The notes under the pieces: model-generated
What the model was told of the DNA's origin: nothing
Databases searched by the model: none
The model's input: the letters and a program-made list of their open reading frames with translations, nothing else
Assembly: GCA_002786025.1 (NCBI GenBank)
Contig: NHNW01000021.1
Location: 557,501 to 621,500, forward strand
Direction of reading: 5' to 3'
DNA length: 64,000 nucleotides
DNA from: Zasmidium citrigriseum
Taxonomy: Eukaryota > Ascomycota > Dothideomycetes > Mycosphaerellales > Mycosphaerellaceae
Shown: positions 9,065-20,192 of the stretch, in pieces
Layout of the letters: each line of letters begins with the position of its first letter
Numbering within the stretch: the first letter of the stretch is position 1
Position numbers and translations under genes: made by a program

Positions 9065-10632
9065 ATGGCGGCCCACGATTTTGCGAATGGCTGGCAAGGT
9101 TCTCTCCGCTTGCCCACAAAAGACGCAACTCCTCCGCGCTCACCTGCCCTCGCTGCCACTACACGAGGCGGCATCGTCGTCTTCTCCGGCGGAAGTGCTG
9201 CCAATAACTTGGTTGATGTCTTTGATGAGATACGGGAGGCAAATCAAAGTGCTCTCAGCTATGTCATCCCCATCTCAGATAATGGGGGCTCGTCGAGCGA
9301 GCTGATCCGTGTCTTTGGAGGGCCAGGTACGTATACATATTCTGACATTCTATGGCCATTCGAACGCTGACACGGAGTCAAGGCATTGGAGATGTAAGGT
9401 CTCGTCTGGTCCGTCTGATACCTGAAGATGGCGACGAAGCGAAAGCCACGAGGAACTTCTTCAACCACCGGCTGCCCAAGGTCTTTGGGCCTGCCAGACT
9501 GGAATGGCTCGATATCGTCGAAGGTACACATGAGCTCTGGAACGGCATTTCATCGCCAAAGAGAGAGCTGATGCGAAGCTTTCTCAACTCGGTCAATCTG
9601 GAACTGGTGAAGCGATTACGGCCAACATCTCGATTTGACTTCTCTGGAGCGAGTGTTGGGAATCTCTTCTTGACTGGGTAAGTTGGACCAAACTTTACAT
9701 TGATGGCTGCTGATTGACTTCCCAGGGCACGTCTTTTTACTGGCAGCTTTGAGGCCGCCATCTACCTGGTATCAAGCATTTGTGGTGTTCCCAGCAACGT
9801 CTCGATCCTGCCGGTATTGAACACTAACTTTGCTCATCATATCGCTGCTGGACTCGTGGACGGCACGGTCATCACAGGTCAGAACAACATCAGTCACCCC
9901 AGTGCTCCAGTGGCACCCATGTCCTTTGTCCCTTCTTCACCAAGACAACAATTGAGGAACGAGACTGAAGAACACGACAAAGTCGAGGATGCCAACATGC
10001 CTGGAACACTTCCCACATTACGGAAACCAGCCATTGCCTTTTCGAAGGAGGATGAAGAGGAGCTGCCATCAAGGATCAATCGCCTGTGGTATATCAATCC
10101 CTACGGACATGAAATCACGATACCAGCGAACCCTCGAGTGATTGAAGCACTGAGAAACTCATCATGCATCATCTACTCCATTGGCAGCTTGTTCACATCT
10201 ATCGTCCCTTCGCTGGTCCTCAAGGGTGTTGGAGAAGCAGTCTCGTCAACCGCCATCCCAACCAAAGTCCTCATCCTCAATGGCACACTAGACCGCGAAA
10301 CTGGGCCGTCATCCAACCCATACACAGCCCTCGACTTCGTCGCCGCAATTGCCAAAGCCTGCTCAGAATCTCGCGGCTTACCAAGCCCACCTCCAGACGA
10401 ATACTGGCGATACGTGACTCACATCATCTACCTAGACGGCCCAACGTCACCCAAAGTCGATAAGGACGCATTCAACAAGATCGGCATCGAATCGCTACGA
10501 GTCTACGGACGCAAAGACGAAAGCGGCAAAGGAGGCCGCTACGATGCCAAAGCGCTTACCCAAGCATTGGAGGCAGTCATCGGACGTAAGGACGCGAGAG
10601 GCATCTCACGACGTAACACGTTGGTGTTGTGA
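9065..10632 (+). CDS. CofD/YvcK-like protein (UPF0052 family)
   Basis: Exons are 9065-9326, 9383-9677 and 9726-10632, giving 487 residues. Both junctions fall inside conserved sequence (FGGPG/IGDVRSRL and NLFLTG/ARLFTGSF). The Rossmann-type start GGIVVFSGGSAANNLV and the loop ISDNGGSSSELI are hallmarks of the CofD/YvcK fold (PF01933). That family includes the 2-phospho-L-lactate transferase of coenzyme F420 synthesis and the bacterial UDP-sugar-binding regulator YvcK. Fungi are not known to make F420, so a transferase role is unlikely and a YvcK-like regulatory role is possible. An insertion of about 60 low-complexity residues (near NNISHPSAPVAP) interrupts the domain. The function in fungi is not established. 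Confidence 0.85.
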
Positions 10633-10900
10633 TCGAAGCTCAAACGCCGAAGTTTTCACAAGCGGCGTCTTTCTCCAGGCGGACTGTCCGCCTGTAGCTT
10701 TCCGCCCCACCAGGAACAGGAAGGAGCCCCGCTGATTGTTTGGAGCTCTCTCTCTCAATGCGAGGTGACGGTGGCGAGCTGTGAGAGCTCTAGGCGAAAA
10801 TTTCCAGCTTTGATGTCGTGACTGAGAAAGTCATTGATAAAAGCGAATAGGAATCCTCCATCATCACGCCCTCGACATCCACTCGACTTCAACATCAACC
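10633..10900. promoter_or_regulatory. Short intergenic region upstream of the oxidoreductase gene
   Basis: 268 bp between tandem plus-strand genes. A run of CATCACGCCCTCGACATCC-like C-rich leader precedes the ATG. No named site is seen. Confidence 0.35.
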
Positions 10901-12065
10901 ATGGCCTCCAAACCCTTCAACGTCGCCGTCGTAGGCTACGGTCTCTCCGCAAAGGTCTTCCACATCCCCCTCATCCTCGCCCTCCCCTCCGACTTCAAAC
11001 TCCACGGAATCGTCCAACGCTCTCCCAAGCCAAACGACGATGCATCAAAGGACCATCCCGGAATCAAACTCTACCGCTCCGTCGACGAAGTCTACGCCGA
11101 CCCCGCCGTAGACGTCGTAGTCATAACCTCCGTCCCAGAGACCCACTTCGACATGTGCAAAGCCTCCCTCTCAAGCGGCAAAAATGTCGTCGTCGAGAAG
11201 CCCTTCGTACCCACAGCAGCCGAAGCCCAACAACTCGCAGACATCGCCTCCAAAACCGGAAAACTACTAACCGTCTACCAAAACCGCCGCTGGGACGCCG
11301 ACTTCCTCACCCTCAAACAAATCCTCTCCTCAAGCCAACTCGGCTCCCTCTCCGAATTCTCAACACACTTCGACCGCCACCGTCCCGATCCCCCGCCAAC
11401 CGAATCCTGGAAGAGCAAAGACGCCCCCGCGCACGGCAGTTTGTACGATCTCGGCACGCATTTGATCGATCAGGTGTATCATCTTTTCGGGATGCCGAAG
11501 AGGGTGACGGGGTTTGTGGGCACGCAGAGGAGGGGTGTTAAGGTGGAGGGTAATGCGCCGGATTCGTTTACGGCGTTGCTGCATTATGAGGTTGATGGGG
11601 GCCCGTTGTTGGTTACGGTTAAGGCGGGGGTTGTTAGTCCGGAGGTGGAGCAGTTGAGGTACTGGGTTCGGGGGACGAAGGGGAGTTTTAAGAAGGTATG
11701 TTTGTTGTTTGTTGGTTGTTGGGGTGTGGGTTGTTGCTGATGTGTTGTGACAGTTCCATCTTGATGTACAAGAAGATCAACTTCGGCTTCATGGGATTGG
11801 TCCGGGGCATAAAGATTTTGGTGTCGATCCGGAGAGCCATTATGGGACGCTTATCCATATTCCGCAGGAGAAGGCGGAGCCGCAGGTCAAGAAATATCCG
11901 ACCGTTGAGCCAGCGACGTACGTCGAGTATTACAGCACATTCGCCAAAGCCTTGAAAGGCCAAGGCGAAGTCCCTGTCAAAGCAGAGGATGCGAGGGATG
12001 TACTCAAGATCATTGAGATGGTCAAGGAGAGCTCCAAAGAAGGCAAGACAATTGTGGTATCATAG
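10901..12065 (+). CDS. Gfo/Idh/MocA-family NAD(P)-dependent oxidoreductase
   Basis: Exons are 10901-11695 and 11754-12065, giving 368 residues. The N-terminal Rossmann domain shows VAVVGYGLSAKVFHIPLI and the family motif VEKPFVPTAAEA (the EKP lysine at the active site). The second domain contains YQNRRWDADFLTLK and the block GSLYDLGTHLIDQ, whose H/D positions are usual in this family. Members act on sugars, inositols, trans-dihydrodiols or biliverdin, and the substrate cannot be predicted here. The stop lies only 49 bp from the stop of the convergent DNA ligase gene, so the two 3' UTRs almost certainly overlap. Confidence 0.88.
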
Positions 12066-12114
12066 CGAACCTGGTTGGGTCATCTGTCGAATTCACATAA
12101 AGCGTAACATCACA

Positions 12115-15078
12115 TCATATTGGGGCAAACCGCTCCTCATCAAGCCTCGTGCCCTCCACCCAACTCTCCGTCACCCACTCATTCGTCACAATCCTCGGCA
12201 GTCTCTTTCTCCCAGCCACAGTCTTCCGTACTTCCTTCACAACAGCAGAATTCCCCTCTGGCACAACAACATGCGTGATCTCATCCCTCTCAAGATTATC
12301 GGCCACAAGCCCGCCGGCAAACGAAAACAGTCTCTTCGTTCCCACATCGACTCCGTCGACAAAATGTGCAATAATGCCATGAAACATCCACCCCGGCATA
12401 GCATCAAGCTCATGCCCATGCTCATTGAACTGATCCAAGACTTCCATAGGATCATACCCCTCCCCACTCATACTGGGCATATTCCCAAACAGCTCCAGCA
12501 ACTCCTCTCCCGTCACGTCCCGCGCATAGCTATCCCCATACCCATCCACATTCCCCTCATACTTCCCCTGATTCTTCCCCGCTATATGATAGAGATGATT
12601 CCCTTCCAGCGGAAGCAATAGGGTAGGGCGACCGACATCTATCTCGCTCTGCTTGATACAGTCGAGAAGCCAATTGGGGCGAATGATATTTCTGTCGTCC
12701 CGCTTTTGGATCGAGGCGACTTTGACGGGTCGTCGGTCGGCTATGCAGATTGTGTTGGGGTCTGCCTCTGAGGAGACGATGGTGCCGCCGTGGGCTTTGA
12801 CCAGTTCGGCTAGTTCGGCTTTGGTCTTTTTGATCGGTTTGGGGGCGTCGGTTATGATGAAGAAGCTTAGGCCTTCGAAGACTTTCGTTGCTGGGGCGGC
12901 GTACGGGGTTTGGAGGGGTTTGTATTCTTCGTGGCCTTGGATGGTCATCGGTTTGGCTTTCTTCCTAGGCGCTCGTTTGGACTTGCGAGACTCGTCGAGT
13001 TTCATCTTCTTTTCCTCTTGCTCGCCTTCGACCTTGTCTTTCAAGTCCCGGAAGTCGTCGTAGGAGAGCGCTTGCTCCCAATTCTTGTCGTAGCGAAGCT
13101 TCTTGAAGCGCGGGAAGCGGAGGGTGAATTCGGTGCGGAATTGGGGTGTCCTGTGGACAGACGCTGCCTTGACGGAGAGGACGACTGAGTCTGCCGGTTT
13201 GATCCAAACGTCTGGTCTTTCGTATTGGAGTTCGCCTCCGCCGAGCTCGACCCAGTCCGTCGGTGGCTTTTTGGGGTCCCAGTCTATCCATTTGCCTTCG
13301 GTTCGGTGGCGGATCTCGGCGTAGTCGTTCGCACTGAAGCCTCCGCCGACTTTGAAGAACGACCACGTCTTTTGAGGGTTTGTACCAGGCATGTTTCCAC
13401 GAAGATCTTTCTTTGGATAGAGGCCGCAGAGGAAACTGCTGAGATTGCCACCGCGCTTGCCAGAGCCATAGTAGCCACCTACGACAATGCAGTCAAGAGA
13501 CTCGCCAAATTCTGTCATGTACTCTGGCTTGACCTTGATCCAGTCGTCGTTGCGCTCATTGAGGCGATATTCCGAGCGAGGGTTCTTGAGGACTAGGCCT
13601 TCGCTGGATTCTGCCACGACCTTTCGGAGCTCTGGTTCAATTTCTGATGCTTGGCGAGCTTCTTGATAATCGTGGATTTCGATTCGACGATGGATGCTGT
13701 TGATACTTGCTTCCAGTGCTTTGCGACGGTCGCGAAGAGTGTATCGTGTGAGATCTTTGTCGTTGAGGTAGAGAATGTCGAATACTCGATACAGCGGCCT
13801 GTTTCCGGTGGAGAACGGATTGAGTTGCTGATCTAAAGCGGCAGTCTTCAGTGTGCCAAAGGGTACGATGGCGTCTTCCTTTGGATCCCAGGTGATCATT
13901 TCTCCATCGAGGATGAGATTGCGAACACCGTCGTTGAACGCTTCTCGGATGTGCCGTGTCAATGCGGCTTTGTCGTCATTGAAACTGCTGCCGTAAAGAT
14001 AAGTGTAGTCCTTGGCCTTGCGGGACCAGAACTTGAACTTTCGTTCGGTGGGGTCGTCATCGTCCTCGATCATGTGTAGCTGCATTCTCTCGCCGTCGAG
14101 CTTCTCTTCGATCCAGAACACTTGATCCTCTTCCGTTGGATTCATCTTGGCGACCATTTGCTCCCACGACCGCATTTGAAAGGCTGCAAGCTGCGGCTGG
14201 AAACATTGCATCAACGCAATCCCACGATTGTCGCCTTCGAGTCGGACTTCAGGATCGTACAGCTCCCAGCATACTCGTCGCAGGTTGCTTGAAATGTTGA
14301 ACAAATTCTCTGCATCCGGATGCCAGATGTCGAAGAACGTCTTCTCTGTCGCTCCAACTTTCATCTGGCGCAGGATCATTCGAATCAGCCACATCAGCTC
14401 ATCGGCGTTCATTCGATTGTAGAACTCCTCCAGGATGGGCCGCTGGTTCTCTTCCTTTTGAGCCATCGAAAGTGCGTCGAGTCTCTCATTGACTTCAGCA
14501 ATCGTCATGTCACCTGGAGTAGTTCGTAGCGGTCGCTTGCTGATGACTTCATAGCATCGCCCAGCAAAGTCGCCAGCCATGGCAGTCGAGGCCTTGAAGC
14601 CAGGCAATTTCCACTTGAGAAGGTTCTGAGCATCGTCGCTGTCCTTGTTGATCTTCAATATCCGGATGATGAGCTTGGCGAGGGTTTGCTCTTTGAGGCC
14701 ATACATCGCTCGATCTCGATCCTTCTCGGGGACGATCAGGCGGAAAGCTGGATAGATGTCTTGTCCAACTTCGGTCCGCCATCGTGATATGAACTTTTCA
14801 ATGATCGAGCGACGAACTTCGTTTGGGGAACGACTCGGGCCATGAGGTCCCTGCTTCTTGCGGGCTGCGGCTGGTCCTGTGGGCTTCTTCTTGTTCTCGT
14901 TCAAGGGATTGAAGAGAGTAAGGTAAAGCTCGGAAAATAGGAGCGTCTTGGAGTGGTTATGTGGCCGATTGGGATATTTCTCGTCCAGTTCTTGTTCAGT
15001 CATTGTACCATGACCATACATCATGTGCTCCTCCTTGGCCGCCTCCTCGTCCTGCATCTCGACGTCGCCGTTCGCCAT
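12115..15078 (-). CDS. LIG4: DNA ligase IV, non-homologous end joining
   Basis: A single exon of 987 residues; the ATG is at 15078. It has an N-terminal DNA-binding domain (about 40-290) and then the nucleotidyltransferase with motif I EEKLDGERMQ, in which K326 is the AMP-accepting lysine. Later ligase motifs include LDGEMITWD, SEGLVLKNP and DDWIKVKPEY. An OB-fold follows (LGGGELQYERPDVWIKP). Two BRCT domains finish the protein (about 720-810 and 870-987, the latter containing THVVVPEG and WVTESW). The linker between BRCT repeats binds XRCC4/Lif1 in known homologues. Order, length and the tandem BRCTs separate it from ligases I and III. It seals double-strand breaks in the nucleus with Ku and the Lif1 partner. 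Confidence 0.96.
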   Translation of the reverse strand: MANGDVEMQDEEAAKEEHMMYGHGTMTEQELDEKYPNRPHNHSKTLLFSELYLTLFNPLNENKKKPTGPAAARKKQGPHGPSRSPNEVRRSIIEKFISRWRTEVGQDIYPAFRLIVPEKDRDRAMYGLKEQTLAKLIIRILKINKDSDDAQNLLKWKLPGFKASTAMAGDFAGRCYEVISKRPLRTTPGDMTIAEVNERLDALSMAQKEENQRPILEEFYNRMNADELMWLIRMILRQMKVGATEKTFFDIWHPDAENLFNISSNLRRVCWELYDPEVRLEGDNRGIALMQCFQPQLAAFQMRSWEQMVAKMNPTEEDQVFWIEEKLDGERMQLHMIEDDDDPTERKFKFWSRKAKDYTYLYGSSFNDDKAALTRHIREAFNDGVRNLILDGEMITWDPKEDAIVPFGTLKTAALDQQLNPFSTGNRPLYRVFDILYLNDKDLTRYTLRDRRKALEASINSIHRRIEIHDYQEARQASEIEPELRKVVAESSEGLVLKNPRSEYRLNERNDDWIKVKPEYMTEFGESLDCIVVGGYYGSGKRGGNLSSFLCGLYPKKDLRGNMPGTNPQKTWSFFKVGGGFSANDYAEIRHRTEGKWIDWDPKKPPTDWVELGGGELQYERPDVWIKPADSVVLSVKAASVHRTPQFRTEFTLRFPRFKKLRYDKNWEQALSYDDFRDLKDKVEGEQEEKKMKLDESRKSKRAPRKKAKPMTIQGHEEYKPLQTPYAAPATKVFEGLSFFIITDAPKPIKKTKAELAELVKAHGGTIVSSEADPNTICIADRRPVKVASIQKRDDRNIIRPNWLLDCIKQSEIDVGRPTLLLPLEGNHLYHIAGKNQGKYEGNVDGYGDSYARDVTGEELLELFGNMPSMSGEGYDPMEVLDQFNEHGHELDAMPGWMFHGIIAHFVDGVDVGTKRLFSFAGGLVADNLERDEITHVVVPEGNSAVVKEVRKTVAGRKRLPRIVTNEWVTESWVEGTRLDEERFAPI

Positions 15079-15533
15079 ATTGATTGAGTGGCAAAGTTTG
15101 GAGATGCCCGAGGTGCTACACGATGCTGACCAATGGGTTGTTGTCTCATCTGATCATCAAGCAGGAGAGATCTGTGTGAATGGGAGGCGAGCATCGCATT
15201 ATTTGAATGCGACCTCGATGGTCTCAAAGAAGTGAAGTGCAGGCAGCAGCGAGCTAGCGCGGCGGGAACGTCCGCTTAACATATTGATGGATTCTCAGCA
15301 AATGGCCCATGAAATCCGTACGCGCATAGTGCACGAGCGCACGTGAATTGGCGGGTGCGAAGTGAAACCTGCCAATACTCCGCCGACCAGCATCGGCAAC
15401 GTGCTTACGAGACGCTTTGTTTCGCGGCTAGCCTGCACCAGATGCGCCCGCCAAAACTGCTCCCTCTCCCGACGGCCCAGTGAGTCGACAATGGTGGCCT
15501 TCGAACGGCCATCAACTCGCAGCGTCTGCGCCC
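15079..15533. promoter_or_regulatory. Divergent promoter region, LIG4 and EH-domain gene
   Basis: 455 bp separate the two ATGs. A 13-codon open frame starting at ATG 15442 sits in the presumed leader of the plus-strand gene and could act as an upstream ORF. A GTGAGT at 15480 could also be a splice donor in the leader. Neither can be decided from sequence alone. Confidence 0.4.
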
Positions 15534-17414
15534 ATGCCGGCTCCGAATCCGCTGACGCCGTCGAGACCGTCCAGAGCTTCCTCCATCGCTAGCGCTGATA
15601 CCACGGGGTCACAGCAATCCAGCGCTGCACTGCTGGGAGCAACGAAAGCATTCGCGCGAGCGATCCCCCCGCAGGCACAACGAGCCCCTTCTGCATCCGA
15701 CTTACGCGGCAATGGAGCGCTGGCAGCTGCCTCTACGGCTGGCAGCGGAAGTGGAAGCAAGACGCCCGTCTCCCGTTCTCCACGGCCTGTGCCGGCATCA
15801 CGAGAGCCCAGCATGAGCCGAGACAGTGTGAAAGAGAAGGCACAGATGGATTTCTCGAGCCTGCCCAGCTTGGCGCCGCCCAAGCAGGCGCGGCCGCCTC
15901 ACAGCAGATCTTCCAGTCACCAGGCTGCTGTTCTGGCGACCTCGCGCGTCCAGCCGCCGTCTTCTGCTCCTTCAGAGCAATCGGGACGTCCACGAGCCGG
16001 AACAGGGGGAAAGAGACCTGCTGTTGCGCCCAAACCTCGGAGATTGAGCGAACACTACAAGGTCAACAATGCCAGCAATGATGCGAAGGAGAAGCCCACC
16101 GATTCGACTCCTATTGCACCCACCACGTCACTCGTTGACTTGTTCGAACGCAGGCTGAAGGAGACGCAAGACACGCAACAACCGGGAAAGAGACCGGAGC
16201 CGATTGTTATCAAGCCGAGCGACGACTTGACGATTAGAAGTCCCAAGCCTGTCAGATCAGGCATCACTTCTATGTTCCAGCTGGAGTTGGAGGGCGAGAA
16301 AGATGCAAAGAAGACTGTTGCGAAAGGGGTACAACCTGAGGAGAAAGTGGACTCTGTCGGAGTTGAGAGGCGAAGCAGGCCATCCTCTGACGATTCGTTT
16401 GCTTCGGCCTCAGAAGATTTGAATCCTCGGAGCCCTCCTGCCAGTCCGCCCCGTGCAGTTACCATACGCAATGCTCAGACTACCAGTCCATCCCCAGGGC
16501 ATATGTTGAAGGTGGAGACTGAAGCCAAAAGACGTCCTCAAATCTCTCCGTCTCCGATGCGCCAAACAGCCACGAAGCCGATAGAGATCAAGCCACCACG
16601 GCGGCCTTCCACCGCACACTCGGATGCATTGTCGGTCTCTTCATCACACTCCTTGAGAAGTATTCCAGCCAAGTATAACCAGGCGTACCCACGAAGGATG
16701 ACCCCCTTAACTACGGGAGATGACCTTGCCAACGCATTAGTCGCATCAAGTCTGGCTTCTTCTCGCGGACCCTCTCCAAGACCATTCAATCCACCAGCCG
16801 CTCCTTATCGAAAGAAGAATCACCACCACCATCATCATGGGCTGTCATTCTCTCGGACGCCAAGTCCTAAGAAAGGGGCCATGTTGCAGACCTTGCGCAA
16901 GAAGGACGATTCATCATCCGACAGCGACAGCGACCCCCATCCCTATGCGAAGCACAAGAAGAAACGTTTGGTTCGAAAGCATCCCAACAAGCATCACGAA
17001 GGAGATCGAAAACGATGGCGGGATGCCGTGACTGAACGTGAACGGAAGCGATACGAGGGAGTCTGGGCGGCCAACAAAGGCCTGCACTACTCATTCACAT
17101 ACGAAGAAATGCAGTTCTTCAAAAAGGCGCCAGACCATCCGAAAACGAAAGACGCGAAGGTCATCGTCAACGAACAAGTGTCAAACATTGTCGCAAGAGA
17201 GATCTGGAATCGATCGCGCCTGCCTCCTCCTGTCTTGGAGACGGTATGGGACTTGGTGGACAACGACGGCGTAGGGCGTTTGCACAAGGAGGAGTTTGTG
17301 GTTGGTATGTGGTTGATTGATCAGCGATTGAAAGGTCGCAAGTTGCCTGTTAAGGTTACTGAGACGGTTTGGGCGAGTGTTCGAGGGATACAAGGGATCA
17401 AGATCAGGAAGTGA
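15534..17414 (+). CDS. Irs4/Tax4-like EH-domain protein
   Basis: A single exon of 626 residues from the first in-frame ATG at 15534 (MPAPNPLTPSRPSRASS). The frame is also open a little upstream, but with no ATG. The first 500 residues are disordered and rich in S, P, K and R, with basic patches and a native HHHHHH run (near 16823). The C-terminal EH domain (about 520-615) contains TYEEMQFFKKAPDHP, IVAREIWNRSRLPPPVLETVWDLVD and LHKEEFVVGMWLIDQRLKGRKLP. In yeast, Irs4 and Tax4 bind the phosphatidylinositol 5-phosphatase Inp51 and influence PI(4,5)P2, cell-wall integrity signalling and autophagy. EH domains bind NPF peptides. The C-terminal placement of the EH domain and the length fit Irs4/Tax4 better than Ede1 or Pan1. 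Confidence 0.87.
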   Translation: MPAPNPLTPSRPSRASSIASADTTGSQQSSAALLGATKAFARAIPPQAQRAPSASDLRGNGALAAASTAGSGSGSKTPVSRSPRPVPASREPSMSRDSVKEKAQMDFSSLPSLAPPKQARPPHSRSSSHQAAVLATSRVQPPSSAPSEQSGRPRAGTGGKRPAVAPKPRRLSEHYKVNNASNDAKEKPTDSTPIAPTTSLVDLFERRLKETQDTQQPGKRPEPIVIKPSDDLTIRSPKPVRSGITSMFQLELEGEKDAKKTVAKGVQPEEKVDSVGVERRSRPSSDDSFASASEDLNPRSPPASPPRAVTIRNAQTTSPSPGHMLKVETEAKRRPQISPSPMRQTATKPIEIKPPRRPSTAHSDALSVSSSHSLRSIPAKYNQAYPRRMTPLTTGDDLANALVASSLASSRGPSPRPFNPPAAPYRKKNHHHHHHGLSFSRTPSPKKGAMLQTLRKKDDSSSDSDSDPHPYAKHKKKRLVRKHPNKHHEGDRKRWRDAVTERERKRYEGVWAANKGLHYSFTYEEMQFFKKAPDHPKTKDAKVIVNEQVSNIVAREIWNRSRLPPPVLETVWDLVDNDGVGRLHKEEFVVGMWLIDQRLKGRKLPVKVTETVWASVRGIQGIKIRK

Positions 17415-17843
17415 AGTACTTCCGTAAGACAGGAGAGAGCCGTCGTTGGGCCTTGTCAATGATGCATGGAACGGAGTAGGATTTATCATTTAGCGCGAGA
17501 TACCCAATTGTGCTGCTGGTAATAGACTTCAATAGAATGGTCTTCTACTTTGGCCATTCTGGCACTTTCGAAGAAATGTCTTCTGCATTGTCGACATTCG
17601 TGTCGAGTTTGGCTGGTGCCGATCTGGTGTCTATTCAGTGAACTGCGGCTTCTTGCAGGTGGCTTAGCTGCAGCTCTGTGCTGTGCTGCAGACCAGGGAG
17701 GCTGTGCTGTTGATGTTCAAGTTGAACAGCCAACTTCTCTACGTTCTTACAATTTCTTGGACTGAACGACGAGATCGCAAGGCAGGACGGCCTTTAAAGT
17801 CAGGCACGCTCTGAACCACGCTTGGGCGTTGGTAAAAGTAGTG
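17415..17843. other. Intergenic region, no gene recognised
   Basis: 429 bp between the EH-domain gene and the first HET gene. It is rich in GCTGCAG-type words, which recur before the second HET gene. No coding signal. Confidence 0.4.
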
Positions 17844-19948
17844 ATGGCACCTGTCAAGAACATCGCATACACGGGCATTTACTCCGGTCTTCCATTGGAC
17901 GGCGACCACTTCTCGACAAGGCTCCTAACGATACTACCCGGTAAAGGAGAAGAACCTCTTCAATGTCGTCTACGAACCTCCAAGATCACCGCAAATACGT
18001 CATACGAAGCGGTATCCTACACTTGGGGAAACAGCTACCTGGACCGAGAAATTTTAGTAAACGGTCAGGTCTTTCCTGTGACAACCAACCTCGAAAGTGT
18101 ACTGCGGAACTTGCGAAAACATGACAAGAAACGTACGATCTGGGTTGATGCGGTTTGCATCAACCAAAGCGATCTGGTCGAGAAAGGAATCTACGTTCAA
18201 GGCATTGGGTATATCTACCGCATGGCACGTCAGGTCCTTATCTGGCTCGGACCTGCGGGGCCAGACACGGATGCAGCAATGCACTGTATCAAGCAGAATG
18301 AGACCCCAAAAGTGCCTGCCGAGCCCGAATACCTACATCTACCTGACTGGGAGAGGAATCAAGAAGCCTCGAACCGCATGGAGAAGTGGTACGCCGTTCG
18401 AGACTTCATGAACTCAGCATCTGCTGGTCTCAAAGACCTCGCCTCGCGCGAATGGTGGACAAGGGTGTGGGTTGTTCAGGAGGTTTGCATGGCCGCCGGG
18501 AACCCGCTTTTGATATGTGGGCACTCATCGGTGCATTGGTCCACTTTCGTTCGCTTCGCCACGACTCATGCCCGCTCATCTCCCGAATGGCTTCATATAC
18601 TGGACATGGCTGACCTACATCAGCGGGCTAGAAAGCCACCCAGGTTGAGGAACACATTTCCGACCAGCGACCTTGCCACTAGGCTCATGGAAGATGACCT
18701 GCACTGGCTGCGACATACTGCCAGCTTCAAAGCTTCTGATCCGAGAGACAAAATCTTTGCTTTGGTAGGCTTGATGCGAGGGCCACTGCGATCTCAAATT
18801 GAGATTGACTACACAAGCTCTACAGGAGGCTTGATCGGATACCTCATGATAAACCATGTTGCCGCTCAACAAAGTCTGGATCTGCTGGCGCTATGCCAGT
18901 TTGACGAGGCGTCACAATACCCAAGCTGGTTGCCAGACCTGAACAGACCTGGTCTCCCTGCCCTCCCGTCGTCAATTCCATTCATTGACCGAAAAGACGA
19001 CCCTTTTGTCCAATACCTGAGACCGCGTAGAGGAATGAGCGACCCGGCTGCCGAGATTCACTCCAAGACATGTCGCCTAAACATAATCGATGCACACAAC
19101 CCAGACATCAGTGCTTCAGGCTTCCTCCTCGGCACCGTTGAGCGCATTTTCCCGACTATGAATGGTAAGTATAGGGTCCCCTTCCCCGTATAGCCGCTTC
19201 AATTGACAGATCACACGTAGGCTGGGATCGACTGTACAACAATAGGGCTCTTGACGGTCAAGGCCTCAACAGGCCGGCGCAGAAGAGACTGTTGCGGCAC
19301 TGGAGCTACCATCTGTCCAAAGCAAAGCTGGAGATCCCACTATCATCGCCCTGGGACCTTACTTCTGCAAACATGAATCGACAGCTCGCAGCAGTAACCA
19401 AGTATCGGGAAACGCTGGAGGATGACTACGACTACGCCGATTCCTCTCGAAAGGAAGCCATCACTTGTGCATACGAGTATGAAGGCTTCCTGTCTCGTGC
19501 AATCTTTTGGGCGGAGTTGCACTGCCACTGGTACCCTCTCTTCTCCCTGCTGGCACCAACAGACATCACCGATGACGCCGACTCTGAGCATACCGACAGA
19601 TTCCTCAATTGGGAAGTCACCGACGAGGAAGTCTGCTACGGCCAACAGAAGCGTGCAGCAATCTTGCACGCAATGAAAGGGCGGCATCGCTTCGCCACGA
19701 ACACTGGACTGATCGGCCTCGGACCTCCTGGAATGTGCGAGAGTGACGAGATTGTCCTTTTCGATGCGAGCTCGTTTGGATTCGCGATGAGGCGATTCGG
19801 GACGGAATACAAGTTGATCGGGCAGGTTTTGGTGTGCTCGCCGCTGTTGCCGAGATGGTATCCTGACAAGACGTGGCTGGAGAATCGGCCTACGAATTAT
19901 CCTGAGTGTTGGAGGGAACCTACCAGGCATGAGTTTGTGCTGGAGTAA
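17844..19948 (+). CDS. HET-domain (heterokaryon incompatibility) protein, copy 1
   Basis: Exons are 17844-19164 and 19221-19948, giving 682 residues; the ATG encodes MAPVKNIAYTGIYSG. The HET domain (PF06985) occupies about residues 55-220 and shows its three signature blocks: YEAVSYTWG, RTIWVDAVCINQ and QVLIWLG. A conserved C-terminal region ends GLIGLGPPGMCESDEIV, FAMRRFGTEYKLIGQ and PTNYPECWREP. The HET domain is a distant TIR-like fold that triggers programmed cell death when fungal cells of different genotype fuse. Many HET proteins with this C-terminus have no assigned partner. The next gene is its paralogue in the same orientation, which shows a local duplication. Confidence 0.9.
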
Positions 19949-20192
19949 CGAATAGCGCCCGATCTACGTGCCTCAAGGTGGCCATGATGGGCCCTGCGTT
20001 ACCAAGTGCGGTCTCGCGAAGGAGCTGCAGATGGTGGCTGAGCTGCAGGTCTGCAGCAGGCCGCCTCAAGCATAACAGCTGCTAAGCCTCAGCTCGGGTC
20101 TTGTGTTGCTCATTTTCACGACCGTTCGACCGTTTGGATCAATCGTCCATTGTCCGCCAGCTACGGCAACATGCTCCACACGACTCGAAAGT
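19949..20192. promoter_or_regulatory. Spacer between the two HET genes
   Basis: 244 bp that must contain the 3' end of copy 1 and the promoter of copy 2. It contains GCTGCAGATGG and GAGCTGCAGGTCTGCAG, words like those before copy 1, which may be a remnant of the duplication. Confidence 0.35.
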
